DNA from: Heligmosomoides polygyrus polygyrus
Taxonomy: Eukaryota > Nematoda > Chromadorea > Rhabditida > Heligmosomidae
DNA length: 64,000 bases
Direction of reading: 5' to 3'
NCBI GenBank assembly: GCA_947396885.1
Contig: OX377202.1
Coordinates: 21,142,001 to 21,206,000, forward strand
Part shown: positions 15,201 through 24,600 of the stretch, one piece after another
Layout: every line of letters begins with the position of its first letter
How positions within the stretch are numbered: the first letter of the stretch is position 1
Translations under genes and position numbers: made by a program
Notes under the pieces: generated by a model
The model's input: only the letters and a program-made list of their open reading frames with translations
Told to the model about the DNA's origin: nothing
The model's database searches: none

Positions 15201-16834
15201 GGGGGCACATAACTAAAAACTAGGCAACAAAATGAATTAATACTTATCGAGCGGATCCTAGAGAACGAAACCTAACCTAAAAGAAACCAGAAACGGACGA
15301 ACAAACAAAAAAAAAATCGCCGCGGTTTACAACCGTCTCGGCGGGCAAAGAGCGACGGAATAGAGTCATGCCGGGTGCAGACCGCCGCTTGACATGTTAT
15401 AACCAGGATCTATCATGGTGGAGAGGGAGCATGAAGCCGCATGCCGCGTGCTGACCGTCGCTTGACATATTATAACCAGGATCTAACATGGTGAGGAGGG
15501 CACACAACTTTGCCTTCTTACAACCGTAAGAAATGCAATTTTTCGTTTTTTCCTTGTGACTTTCTCTTGTTTAGGTCCTGTGTTGTTCTGTAGGAGCCGC
15601 TTTGAAAGTCTTGAGTGAATTTGTCACATATAATACTTTTTAGTTATGTGCCCCCCGGACAAGGATAGATCCGAATCTTCTGATTATTCAAACGTGAGCA
15701 CACAATGCATACTTTTGCTGCCACATTAATTTCGCATTCGCACTCAGCCGTAACCATTTTTTTTAGCAACGATCTAACGAAATCCAAAAACAATATCAGA
15801 TTTGTCAAACAGTACTCCTATCACAGCTGCGTGGAGGACATTTTTTTTTTAAATTAAGGAGGTGATTAGCGTTCAGAACGAAACTAGCGAATAGTGACTT
15901 TTTTCATTTCCGCCTCCTGGTCCAAAAACGAGCAAAACGTGGAACGGAGCAAAAAGGCTAAAACGGCCGGAAACCGTAATTCGGAAACAGAAATTCCGCA
16001 CATCCCTGCTTACCAGTGTACGGTTTCAATGTTTCTGCGGCAAAAACAGAACCACTGCAAAAACCTCCACTTTCAAATAGTAGAGAAGTATGTCGAGTTT
16101 TTGCATTTCATTGAACCTATCGAGCTAGGCGCCGTGAAAACTCACTTCAAAACCGCACAATCGCACAAAACAACACCTTTCAAGCACAGAATATGCAGAA
16201 AAAAAGCAAAAATACTGCTTTATAGGCTAGACGTCAATCGTTTGTCTCCTTGCCTTGCAGTACTTTTGCATGTTTGATGACTGGCAGGTATTGCCTTGTG
16301 TGACTGAGCGACTCCATAGTAAGGGTTCCGAGTCCCAACTCGGTAGGTTCAAAGATTTTGCAGAAAGTGAGCATACTTTCCTACTATATCCGTTTGCGTC
16401 GTTCAGATATATGCCTGAGACCCTGCACTGGTTAGTGGTTGAACAGTAAAGTTGTTCCGAATGAGCTTCCATGCTGTTTATCTCCTTTATGATTTTATTT
16501 GCTCTTTTCCTTACGTGATAGATTTACTCAATGCCTATTATTTTTGTTTCCTAACGGTTGCTTTGCGCAAGTGTATTAAATATAAACGCATATTCAAGCT
16601 TAAAGTTTTAATCTAAAGGTGTTCGAACTAATTTCCTGATGTTTGCTGACTCCATTCTTGAGTTGAGCTCACCTTTAAAACTTGCAAAATTAGAGTGCAA
16701 AAAATAACGTAGAAGTGCTGGATCACCTGTTTTGACGGAAGGTCGTCAAACAGCGACGACGAGTTCGAGCCGCTCTCATTCCAGTAGCTGTCCTCCGGAT
16801 TGTCGAACGTGAATTTCTTCTTTATATGAGCCAT
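296..16834 (-). CDS. spe-39: SPE-39/VIPAS39 homologue, 15 exons, complete
   Basis: Exons, in transcript order: 16834-16727, 14031-13925, 13868-13784, 12967-12815, 11289-11128, 9954-9818, 9719-9659, 7591-7478, 6961-6839, 6768-6671, 5382-5321, 5208-5117, 5053-4976, 493-377, 316-296. Every junction is AG/GT and phase-consistent; the total is 505 codons plus TAG, close to the roughly 490-520 aa usual for the family. The protein starts MAHIKKKFTFDNPEDSYW, has a short coiled-coil stretch in exon 4 (LKAEHRKLQRHLE), then the conserved core: AVRRLLKGDPVSLEWYRSKE and NVILAVVLFLKSTL (exons 5-6), LLFALGRNADAAMVEF (6-7), DYVSLLERQMPIN (8), FTAFPKNASL and YYYCCLYHYDVPV (9), NLFHILYINSTAP (11), ILRAVSDADQRLKLAEKYDV (12), and the C-terminal GTKWKN. 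Known role: VIPAS39/SPE-39 pairs with VPS33B in membrane traffic to late endosomes and lysosome-related organelles; the C. elegans gene is needed for sperm membranous organelles. Exon 8 could instead start at 7663, adding 24 in-frame residues. Expression is inferred, not shown. Confidence 0.93.
612..890 (+). repeat. SINE-A copy, diverged
   Basis: Old copy of the tRNA-derived SINE described at 43241. It retains the internal segments corresponding to CCAACC..GTCCTTCCATTCATCC and ends in the family tail, here GACCTTTATCTTCTATCCTT. It lies in the last large intron of spe-39, in the sense direction of the SINE. The A box is eroded and no target-site duplication is obvious. Confidence 0.7.
985..1110 (+). 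repeat. SINE-B copy, diverged
   Basis: Similar to the copy at 22575: it shares GAGTGACGTTGTTTCAC, a B-box-like TTCGATTCTC and the CCGCATTCTTGCATTTTT end. Lies in a spe-39 intron. Confidence 0.45.
1111..2302. other. Intronic stretch without genes
   Basis: Part of the 4.5-kb spe-39 intron between exons 13 and 14. It holds AT-rich sequence with repeated CGTTAAA motifs near 1600-1640 (matched by CCGTTAAA motifs at 2755-2815, perhaps the two ends of one old DNA transposon) and a C12 run at 1925. No coding signal was recognised. Confidence 0.5.
2315..2584 (-). repeat. SINE-A copy with 12-bp target-site duplication
   Basis: Minus-strand copy of the tRNA-derived SINE. The head, with a TAGCGCAGTCGG-type A box, is at the right end and the GGATAAGGATAA tail at the left. 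It is flanked by exact CCAAAATGCATT direct repeats at 2303-2314 and 2585-2596, which fixes the insertion boundaries and indicates LINE-type retroposition. Confidence 0.9.
2731..4530 (+). pseudogene. CR1-like LINE reverse transcriptase relic
   Basis: Frame-broken non-LTR reverse transcriptase, 5' truncated, inside a spe-39 intron on the opposite strand. Recognisable blocks in order: a palm-entry segment (DFIPLLFITN...VPRRWKHAF, near 2940-3070), FFDFYKAFDEVP near 3325, SPLLFLLYTYELP near 3500, the catalytic YADDVKVY near 3580, and the C-terminal YVRPVLEGGTSVFNP region (3818-4423), which is intact for 201 codons. The pieces lie in at least three frames with stop codons between them, so no full product is possible. 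The 3' end runs into AAGTAAATAAA near 4515. Confidence 0.9.
4531..4960. other. Intronic stretch with degenerate short repeats
   Basis: Follows the LINE 3' end. It contains three loosely repeated units around TTATTCGATTGTTC / TTATCCGACTGCTCGACT / TTATTCGACTTTGACTG (about 4580-4700). No gene seen. Confidence 0.4.
5540..6110. repeat. Dispersed repeat family R, copy 1
   Basis: AT-rich segment related to 8580-8940 and 11880-12760. Shared marks are CTGCCTTCCTGCTCTTT (about 5882), a GCGCAATCTC/GCGCCATGC pair and TTCCAACCTTTTTAGTGAGT (about 6030). It looks like a non-autonomous DNA element and sits in the spe-39 intron between exons 9 and 10. Confidence 0.5.
6110..6577. repeat. Long inverted repeat with tRNA-like centre
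   Basis: Two arms of about 190 bp (about 6110-6308 and 6381-6577) are inverted copies of each other at high identity; both contain GTGTTGTATATGGGCAGAAT and TTGGGCCGTTGGCGGCGTTA in opposite directions. The spacer of about 70 bp carries, on the minus strand, TGGCGCAGTGGGTAGAG, an exact A-box match (TRGCNNAGYNGG), but I see no cloverleaf or clear B box. Lies in a spe-39 intron. Confidence 0.85.
7919..8104. mobile_element. Palindromic MITE, about 186 bp
   Basis: Terminal inverted repeats of the form CCTGG..CGGATTCAWCAACGACTTACA are present at both ends. The centre repeats GCGGCTTATC in both directions. Related ends occur near 45550-45590 and in the 24421 element. No transposase is encoded. Confidence 0.65.
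8240..8345. mobile_element. Partial copy of the GGCCTGTTCATACTTCGC MITE
   Basis: Begins GGCCTCTTCATACTTGGCTA and shares the GGGAGCGAT and CGACCGCTCGGGAA internal segments with the copy at 13475. The right end is missing. Confidence 0.5.
8580..8940. repeat. Dispersed repeat family R, copy 2
   Basis: Shares CGCGTCATGCACTCG, TTGATAGTGTAAAT and CTGCCTTCCTGCATTTC with copies at 5540 and 11880. Intronic, non-coding. Confidence 0.5.
9107..9254. mobile_element. 148-bp GC-rich palindromic MITE, copy 1
   Basis: Terminal inverted repeats TAAAGGCCCCCACAGAGTTC at both ends of a GC-rich core. The ends can be read as AAGGCCCC with a TA duplication, but TA is also part of the palindrome, so the superfamily is not settled. 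It is intronic in spe-39. Confidence 0.8.
10801..10948. mobile_element. 148-bp GC-rich palindromic MITE, copy 2
   Basis: Same length and ends as the copy at 9107, but the core lies in the opposite orientation. The core contains CCCTATCCTTAACCATTGCG on the minus strand. Confidence 0.8.
11745..11856. mobile_element. Short MITE of the GGGCCTGTTCATACTTCGCG family
   Basis: Ends GGACCTGCTCATATTTCGCG and, inverted, GTGAAGTATGAACAGGCCC. The core is three alternating copies of AGCGATTGGTC in opposite directions, giving a perfect hairpin (GACAGGAGCGATTGGTC about AAC). Confidence 0.75.
11880..12760. repeat. Dispersed repeat family R, copy 3
   Basis: Shares GCGCAACGCACTCG, TTGATAGTGTTG, CTGCCTTCCTGCTCTTTGG and TCTAACCTTTTTGGTGGGT with the copies at 5540 and 8580. 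It occupies most of the spe-39 intron between exons 4 and 5. Confidence 0.5.
13475..13633. mobile_element. 159-bp MITE of the GGGCCTGTTCATACTTCGCG family
   Basis: Left end GGGCCTATTCATACTCCACG; right end inverted, GTCGCGAAGTATGAACAGGCCC with two letters beyond 20 omitted. The core includes CAACCGCTCGGAACTGATCG. An isolated right end of the same family lies at about 13217-13258. Confidence 0.75.
14155..14270. repeat. GGAAC-rich dispersed repeat, copy 1
   Basis: Purine-rich segment with AACGGAATGGCTCAAAAAGG and ATGGAAACGGAAATAACACG, resembling 15895-16012 and, inverted, 48950-49083. Non-coding. Confidence 0.45.
15181..15672. mobile_element. hAT-like MITE, 492 bp, copy 1
   Basis: Terminal inverted repeats RGATCTATCCTAGTCCGG at both ends, flanked by 8-bp near-duplications (GAATATTC at 15173-15180, GAATCTTC at 15673-15680). 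An 8-bp duplication is typical of hAT elements. Internally, a block of about 80 bp containing GACATGTTATAACCAGGATC occurs twice in tandem. No coding capacity. It lies in the first intron of spe-39. Confidence 0.85.
15895..16012. repeat. GGAAC-rich dispersed repeat, copy 2
   Basis: Contains AACGGAGCAAAAAGGC and GAAATTCCGCACATCCCTGC, which match 48950-49083 in inverse orientation. Confidence 0.55.
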
Positions 16835-17435
16835 TCAGATGAATGCGCTTAGCCGTACGGCTTCAACAAACCATATATACAACGGACCTGCTCCTGAAAA
16901 CACGCATGACAACTAGGAGCACATCAGCTGTTCTAACGGTCTTAACAAAAGGAATGAAATGTATTCATGGAGAGATGAACATAGTTGGAGAAGTTTCGTT
17001 ATGTATATCTGACCAGCGCCACTGGATAGAATGATCGTTGCCGGAGAACTGGTGGCTGCGGGACATTATGTACGAATGGTCGCCGCGGACGCGGCAGAGG
17101 ACGTCGCAAGTGGGTGACTTCAGCGGCCAGCGTTGCCGGAGAACTGGTCCGCTTGGCATAGTGCCGAGGCGGCGCGCGCTGTTCTCACCGGAGCGCGTTA
17201 TTTTGACACTGTCGATCCTATCCTGGATTTATCAAACAATGGGTGTAAGTAGAGATACCGTGAGCGGATATTAGACATTGCTCGCAACGGGTAGCGGGTA
17301 CGATTTCGTATTCATGTGGAGAGTTAGTGGTATGAGAGATATAAGCCTCTCGCGAAAACAGCTGACCTCACTGGAGCGCCATTTTGTCAGTGAGGCACGG
17401 AATTGTCGCGGGTATGCGGTCGTGGGTACGTCTAC
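16835..17435. other. CpG-rich 5' flank of spe-39
   Basis: No coding segment recognised. 17035-17200 is unusually rich in CG dinucleotides for this window and contains GTTGCCGGAGAACTGGT twice (about 17038 and 17133). It lies immediately upstream of spe-39 and could include its promoter, but this is inference only. Confidence 0.35.
16890..16900 (-). promoter_or_regulatory. Possible splice-leader acceptor upstream of spe-39
   Basis: On the minus strand a GTTTTCAG/GAG acceptor lies about 59 nt before the spe-39 ATG at 16834, with no exon donor seen nearby. In nematodes this arrangement often marks a trans-splice site, but it could equally be the acceptor of an unseen 5' UTR exon. Confidence 0.35.
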
Positions 17436-18326
17436 GGGCCTGTTCATACTTCGCGACAAGAGCGACTCGTCGCCCGTGCAAAATATGCATATCGATTAAA
17501 ACCGAGCGCGCGCTGCCGAAAAGTGTTCATACTCGAGCGCCGGAGCCGTCGCTCCAGTCGCTCTTGTCGCTCTTGTCGCTCTTGTCGCCTGTTCATACTT
17601 CGCGCCGCCGCCGGGAGCGACTGGAGCGACTGGGGCGACGAATGGAGTGTGGTGTACGTCATTACACCGCACTACTGCTGGAAGACGCACTAGTGCTGGA
17701 AGGAAACGATTCCTGTTGTGCCGTTTTTCATACAAAGGTAAGGAGTGCTTTTATGTTTCTTTTGAGTGCCAGGGCGCAAATAGGGCCGGGGGGGGGGTCA
17801 CGATGGCCGGCCGCGACGAGTAACTACATACAGCGCATGTAGATGCAGTTTTATCTCCTTGTTTCGATTACATATCCGAGTTTTATCTGCTTCCGAATTG
17901 GGCAAGGGAGGGAACTAAAGGATGCAGGCAATTTTAACACGGGCGCGTCACTCGAGTCACACTCTGGAGTTCCTTCCCCTGCCCAAATCTGTGCTCTCCT
18001 CCGCTGACGCAGAGGAGAGCATAGAACAGAGCTATAGCATTGTTTGTGCCTCTTCTTTAATATCAGTGTGTTTTGCCTTCTTGTTTTTGTGTTGGGGACA
18101 CTTTTTAGGAGGTGACCCCTCCCCGACCCTATTTGTGCAATTACGTACATCACACTACGTCCGTCGCCCCAGTCGCTCTTGTCGCTCTTGTCGCTTTTGT
18201 CGCTCTTGTCGCTCCTGTCGCTCTTGTCGCCTGTTCATACTTCCGCGCGCTGCGCACGCCGCGCACGCCACGTGCGCTACGCTCTCGTCGCTCTTGTCGC
18301 TGCTGTCGCGAAGTATGAACAGGCCC
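17436..18326. mobile_element. 891-bp inverted-repeat element with 9-bp minisatellites
   Basis: Starts GGGCCTGTTCATACTTCGCG and ends with its inverted copy. Each half also has an internal CCTGTTCATACTTC copy (about 17588 and 18230) and an array of the 9-mer GTCGCTCTT (about 17551-17590 and 18166-18232). Inner segments such as GTACGTCATTAC / GTAATTGACGTA-like and CAAATAGGGCCGGGG are inverted too, so the whole can fold into one long stem. It looks like MITE copies nested head to head. Confidence 0.75.
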
Positions 18327-18582
18327 TACCCCATAGAGCCCGCATACCCACAGGTAAAAGCATTGATGAATCCAACCCTTGACATCACCGATAACTGCTC
18401 TATCCTCTTCCTGGTTATACAAAACAGAATCATCAAATACCCACAGAAAGGACGTGAAAGGTGGATCTGGGGCCGACAACCGGTCGACCGGCTTGGCCCG
18501 AATAGCAACGGCTAAGGACCGAATGGCAGGTGGTTGTGAGGCCCCTCGAAAACCTATGTTCGGCCTGTGCTTCAGCGAGGTC

Positions 18583-18806
18583 AGAGGTGGAGGCAATTTG
18601 AACACGTATTTGGCCATACAATGCCTTGCGATGGCCAGCCGATGAACAAGTCAGTGTTTTGTCCTTCCCAGACTAGTCTGGTACCCATTCATCGGCTCCG
18701 GATGGATGGAAGTCTTGGCTGGACTGAGCGGGAAATCCGAGCCAGGAACCTGGTATCGGGCGCATGCGAGAGCCGGCACCTCCTCCAACTGTGCTACACG
18801 CGCGTA
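18583..18806 (-). repeat. SINE-A copy, tail-truncated
   Basis: Minus-strand copy with the tRNA-like head at the right (CAACTGTGCTACACGCGC). The internal GGAAATCCGAGCCAGGAACC and CTTCCCAGACTAGTCTGGTA segments are conserved; the GGATAAA tail is missing. Confidence 0.85.
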
Positions 18807-18829
18807 TTTCTATTAGTTACATGTGACTC

Positions 18830-19260
18830 GAGCAATGCTAGCCCGGCGACTTGCAGTTTACTTAATCGCGGGAATAAGGCACAAGTAACTTGTTCTGCAG
18901 ATCTAAAGGCACAAGTAAGTTAATTCGCAGCCTTAATTCGCAAGTAACTTGTATAGAGGTTTCCGAGACGGTTACCAACTGCTTACATGCATCTTTTCGT
19001 GTCCTGCGTAAGTTTACTGCAAGCCTAGCCTACCAACTTACGCATTTTCACGTAACCTACTTGCAACTTTACGTTGGTTACATGCGACCTTAAAGCTTGT
19101 AAGTAACTTACATAGCTCATCGAAAGCACGCTAGTGACTTCTTTTGGAGGTTTTAGGTAAGAAGTAAGTTAATGTGGAGCTCTTAAGCCCCAGACAACTT
19201 GGCAAGAATTTTCTGAGTACTGCGGTAGGTTTAGTTGCAAGTATTAGAGGAAAGGTCATT
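18830..19260. repeat. Degenerate AAGTAACTT repeats
   Basis: The motif AAGTAACTTG and its relatives (AAGTAAGTTA, GTAACTTACAT, GTAACCTACTTGC) recur at least eight times in about 350 bp, in both directions. No gene seen. Confidence 0.45.
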
Positions 19261-19269
19261 AGGGACGCC

Positions 19270-19910
19270 TTACGAGGTTGTTCAGAAAACTTTAATGGCA
19301 AATTCCAGAGCGATATGTTTAATTAACAACTTTTTTATTAACCATTATCATTCAGCAAAGTATTCGCTATAATGTCCTATCACATATTGCTATCTTTCCG
19401 GTAGGGACCAGATTCCGTGAGTGTAAAACTCCGGAGACTTGGACAGCAAGAAATTATTCTGTTGTCCTCTCGAATAGTGAACTTTGTTCCGGCGAAAGTA
19501 GACTGAAGTGGCTGGAAAAATGGTAGTCAGTGGGCGCAAGGGCAGATGAGTATGATGAGTGTGGCACAAGTTCAACCCCGACTTCTTCCAGCTTTTTTGA
19601 GGGTTCACGTGTGGTCTGGCGTTATTCATGAGGAGGGAGAGTTCTCCTTCTTAACCAGCGCTTGTGCATGATTTCACCCATCTTCTTCAACTGGCTGCAG
19701 AACGTGTCCGAGTCCACCATAGAACCGGCTGGAAGCAATTCCCAAAAGATCGAGCCATTGATGCTCCACCACAACGAAAGCAATGGTGGTACAATGGGAT
19801 CTATCCATGCAAATGAACGATAGCGGCTGAGGAGGGACGCGTATACATATCAATACATTTCTTCTTGTCCAGATCAGGAAAAGGGTGTGGAAGAACCTAT
19901 GACAACTTTG
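19270..19910 (-). pseudogene. Mariner transposase relic (C-terminal half)
   Basis: Minus-strand fragments match the end of a mariner transposase: LLPAGSMVDSDTFCSQLKKM, then NNARPHVNPQKSWKKSGLNL, then SKSPEFYTHGIWSLPERW. The family motif is HDNARPH; here the frame reads MNNARPH, so the catalytic Asp is replaced by Asn, and the reading frame also shifts nearby. The left edge carries AGGTTGTTCAGAAAACTTT, resembling a mariner inverted repeat and the end at 36630. Confidence 0.8.
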
Positions 19911-21600
19911 CTAGAAGTCCGGATCAGGGGTGAGCGCTGATTGCCGCCGGTAATTTTTTTTTTACCGCATACTTTTCACGCGGAAATTCGCCGGTCAGTT
20001 CCGTTAAATTCGGTAAATCGGTTTTTTCAAGGATTAATATTCACTCAAAACAACTAGCTTCAGGCGGCGGTGATGTAAAAAAGCGTAAAGCTTCTCTACG
20101 AAACATCACGCTCAGAAAAAGCATATCTCCTTCATTTCATCATGCATAGGTCATCCTAAAGCAATCAACGCCGTGAAAGCAACGAGCATCCTACAACAAA
20201 CAAAACAAGCTGAAGCCCAACAGTGCACAAGTATGTATAACGATATATGTATATTCTGAATGCTTTAGAAAAGATAAAAGCTTAGTTGAAGTTCTACAAA
20301 AACATTTCTGGAACATCCGACATTCGGTCGAATATTGCTACAATTCTTGTGGATCTAACTGCTTTTTGAAATTATCACAGTTATCATCTTTTTCATCGAT
20401 GAGAGAATGACTTACACCTTCAACTACTACTCTTTTGAACCACTTAGCTGTGCTTTAAAGCAAAATCAGACACCAGAAAAAACAGCGAAACGTGACACCA
20501 TAGCGAATTTCTTTCTTTTTCTTATGCAGAAAAATAGCTCAAGATCCACTAGAAGACCACATAGACTAGAAGAGTACAATCCGGTGCCTCACATCTTGGA
20601 CTAAATTATGGGAACAAGACAAGAACGATTCTTCAACTCATTCTTTTCTCGTCTAATCTGACAGCTTGTATATCTCTTATTCATATTGTCGTGTGTGGGA
20701 TCTCAGCGCGAGGTACTATCCCAGAGAAGCGCGTTTTTAACACAGGAGCACACCATCTCCGCCTTGTGTAGTGGTCGTGGATGTTTTAATGAGGTTAAGG
20801 ACACGGACGCTAACAGCAAATTATCGGAGATAGGATCAATCACTTCTAAGCTAAGATTCTTCTCTATTCGATAGATAGAGACATGATTTTGAATGGTAAA
20901 AGTCGTTAAATTTTCCGGTAAATTTGGGAATTTACCGAGAATATTCGTTAAGAGAATTTATTGCGAAAATGCCGGTAAATCCGTTAAGCCTGTCCGGACA
21001 CTTGTCGTGTGCGGCGGATCCTGGAGTATTTGGAATGTGAGTAATGGCTGCAAGCTCACGTACTGTAGGACCAGTAGCACCGCAGTTAACGATTACGGGC
21101 CGTCATTTTTTGCGGAAGTGGTGGTCCGGCACGAGGAAATTCGTCAGGTGTCCCAATACCATTGCCGAACCTGCAATGCCAATTTTAGGACGTCGCCCGA
21201 GAGGGACATGATCCTTCACTGTCTCTTGCAGAAAACGATGGACCTCGTGGTCAGATCAACCAGAGCGGTACGATGAAAGCAGAGCTGGCTGGTTGAGCAT
21301 CTCCTGCTCCACCGTGAACACAGCACTTCCGCCTGTGGGAAGTATGTCTCACAGGCCATGGAGACATTACACGGAGACATGAAACGGTAATACTCAGAGA
21401 CATGCCCGCTGAAGACTTCAGTCTTGTGACTGTCAGAGATATGTGGTGGTGGTGCTGAATTTTCATTCGAAAAATGTCCAATTTGACGTGGAAATGGTCT
21501 AACATCACAGTTGAAGGCACTTCTCAGTTTTCTCGTGGACGATTCTTTGAAAGCAGGTGCCCCTCTGATGACGAATCCAGACAGGTGCTAGTGGGCCCGT
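19911..21600. other. Intergenic stretch with hAT-like subterminal motifs
   Basis: No host gene recognised. Clusters of CGGTAAAT/CCGTTAAATT occur near 19990-20040 and 20905-20985 in both orientations and may be the two ends of an old DNA transposon. A cysteine-containing open frame around 21060-21276 (YHCRTCNANF) has no recognised family. Confidence 0.4.
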
Positions 21601-21662
21601 GTGAGTGATTGGTTGCTCACGAAGTAATCACTACGCTCGTCAGAAGTCAACGAACGCCAGAG

Positions 21663-24600
21663 ATGATCGAATGCGAAGATTTCGACCTCTCGCCACAGGT
21701 TTACCTAGCAATCATGCACTCACTATCCATCATCGCCATTCCATTAAATGTCCTCGCTGTGTACTGTATCGTCTACAAGTCCACCAGACAAATGGGCGAA
21801 TACAAGTGGTACCTGCTATGCTATCAGCTGACATCCACTTTATTCGACTTCGTATATATGGCGCTTACGCTGCCGGTGATATTCTTTCCGATTCCGATGG
21901 GTTATCCAGCGGCATGGATTGCTCAGTGGCTGTCCATAGGATCGCACATATCAGTGGTCCTCGTCGTGCCTTTGTTCGCAAGCCTTTCGGCAACCATACT
22001 CAATCTTTTTATCTATCGCTGCCATCTGATAACGCCTCCACACCACATTCTCAAGTTGAGCAAACATGGTGAGTGTATTTTGTTTGCAAAATTGAAATAA
22101 ACTCAGGTGTCTGATGTTCCGGATGGTTTTCTTCCGCTTATATTTGAATCAACAAGGCACGTTTTTATATTTTGCTCACTCGAAAGGACCGGAAAATGCA
22201 AAAAACACTTTTGCTGCAATAGTGACTGTTCATCTGCAGCTTGTTGCCCTCCTTGGCGTCGTTAGGCATTATGTCTGTTAAGGAAATCGTCAACCGCTGG
22301 TTTAGTTTCTTACAGTAAACAGAACAACAAAAGCATTAAAGGACTTTGAGTCGGCAAGTACGAAGCAGATTTACGTGATAGAATCGTCGGGCCTGAGGTC
22401 AGGGTCGTATCTTACCAAGGAAAGGTCTGAAGCGTATGTCTCAACGGGGAGAGCAAGTTATACAGGAGGAATCCCCATCATCAGTTAGTGTAAAAATGAG
22501 TTCATTTTTTGCCAAGCGGTTAAACCCAAGGAGTGATGGGTCCTCGAAATTACAATGGTATCTCGGTGCTACAGTGGAGATCTTGTACGCCTCTGCCAAC
22601 AAGCGGCTCGGAGCGCAACGGGTAGTGACGTTGTTTCACGCGAAGGGGGTCGGGGGTTCGACTCTCCTTCTCCGCTACATTTTTGCATTTCATGTGATTG
22701 ATTGAGATTTAAAGGATTCTTTGACGTTACCACCATTTTCAGAATTTTTTTTGCCTAGTATTCCAGCTGCATGCTGTGGTGTTCAACATAGTGATGTATA
22801 AATCTTCAACACCAGTGATACACCAGGATGTGGCATCAGAGGTGATTAAAATGTGAAACGAGGTCTGTGGACCCAGCGAATTGACCTACATGGCTATCGG
22901 TGCACTCTTTACCTCATCTTTAGCTATCACCTGGAAATTAGAGGTCTGCTGAAAGCCTTCTAAAGCCTAACGCCTACAATGACGCTCGTGTGGGATGCAC
23001 CTGTTCACGCTGAAGTGTGATCCACCAGACAAGGAGCCTTTAGACAAGGAGCCTTCGAGGGAAGAAATCAAGCTGGCCGAACGGATAGCCGGCATACTCA
23101 AGGACCACGATCCACGTTAATTTTAAGTCAGCGAAGACGAACGGCTGGAAGTGGTGGAAGAACAAGAAGAAGATTGGGATCCGCAAGATGAACTGGTAGA
23201 CGTGAAGTCGCAAGCAAGCAAGCGGCATATGATAACGTTTTTCGGACTTTCTGGAATTCTTGTTTCGGAGGAAAAGGCACGCCTTCAAGTGGATTTCGCC
23301 GACGTCATTGGTCCGATGTCACTGGTGATGCTGAATAGCATTGCCTTTTGGTTAAAAAACCGGACATTAATATACGAGTCGCAAGGAAGTTACTCTTCAC
23401 AGCATACAGCTGGGAAATTGCGCAAAAAACGGCTGAAAAAGGTATAGACGTCAGAATCCCTCAAACTTCAACCAATCAGTTAAAATGCAAAAATGCAGCG
23501 GCGCAGAACAACCGAGCTCCCGACCTCCCTCGCATGAAGCAACGTCACTGTCCACTGCGCTCCGAGCCGCTTGCTAGCAGAGGCATCGCGGGCGTACAAT
23601 GCCGCCAGAATTTGTGAGGAAATAAGCATATTTTTATACTAATTGAGGGGTGAAGATTCTTCCTATACGACTCGCTCAGACATACTCCTCAGACCCTTCC
23701 CTTGTTAGCCGACAAAGCGCAGTGGCTGAGTTCATCTGCGAGTTTATCCCGAGTAAGAGGTCAAAAAGCTAGAAGCCTTCCGAGGATGTGACACTCATCA
23801 GACACCCTACCAAAACATTTGTAGAGAGACTAAAGGATAAAGGACGGCGTTACTCAATTCCTTTTTGGGCTGCGCCACGCATTCTACTTCTACGGGATAT
23901 CGTGGAGGAGATTTGATTGCGTATTTGGCCGTAGAATGGCTTGAGATGGTCAGTCGATGAACGAGTCAGTGCTTTATCCTTCCCAGACAAGTCTGGTACC
24001 AGTTCACCGTCCCCGGATGGAATGCTTGGTTGGCCTAGGGACCTGCTAGCAGGTGCAGTCGACAGCCGGCACGTCGACTGGCTAGCCGCACCCGTGGAGA
24101 GAGTACTGGGTAAGAATTTACCTTGCGATGGAGTCGAATGCCCCCTCCTACCCAGTTGTATTTCTCGAACGATCGTTAATTGCGGTCCACGCTCAAATCG
24201 GCTGTTTCCCCAAAATATTTTCTAGGAAACGAGACACCAAGGGCCAAAGAAGGTGTCAGATCACACTTTTCAAATAATGATCAAGTAAGCCTCTACGAAT
24301 GACTTCGAGATCCGTTATTTTTAGATGCGTTAAAAAGCAGAAAATCTTCAGAAGAAAGGAGGTAATAGAACAATGTGACGATCAGCGTTCACTTCATAAA
24401 TACTCAGCAATTTTAATACCTCGGGCCAAATTCATCAACCACTTACCGTCCTCTTACGGTGAAAAGTACCGCCAAACCACCTGATATGACAATCATCAGC
24501 ATCAGGTTTGCCGGTATTTTCACCGTAACTGGCCGGTAAGCGGTTGATTAATCTGGCCCGTGGACGAAATTATGTTGTCTTAAAGAATTATAAGAAATCT

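Noticed and set aside
17922..18515. 197-codon plus-strand frame and several overlapping frames with RSCRSC repeats
   Set aside because: Produced by the 9-bp GTCGCTCTT repeat, which has no stops in several frames.
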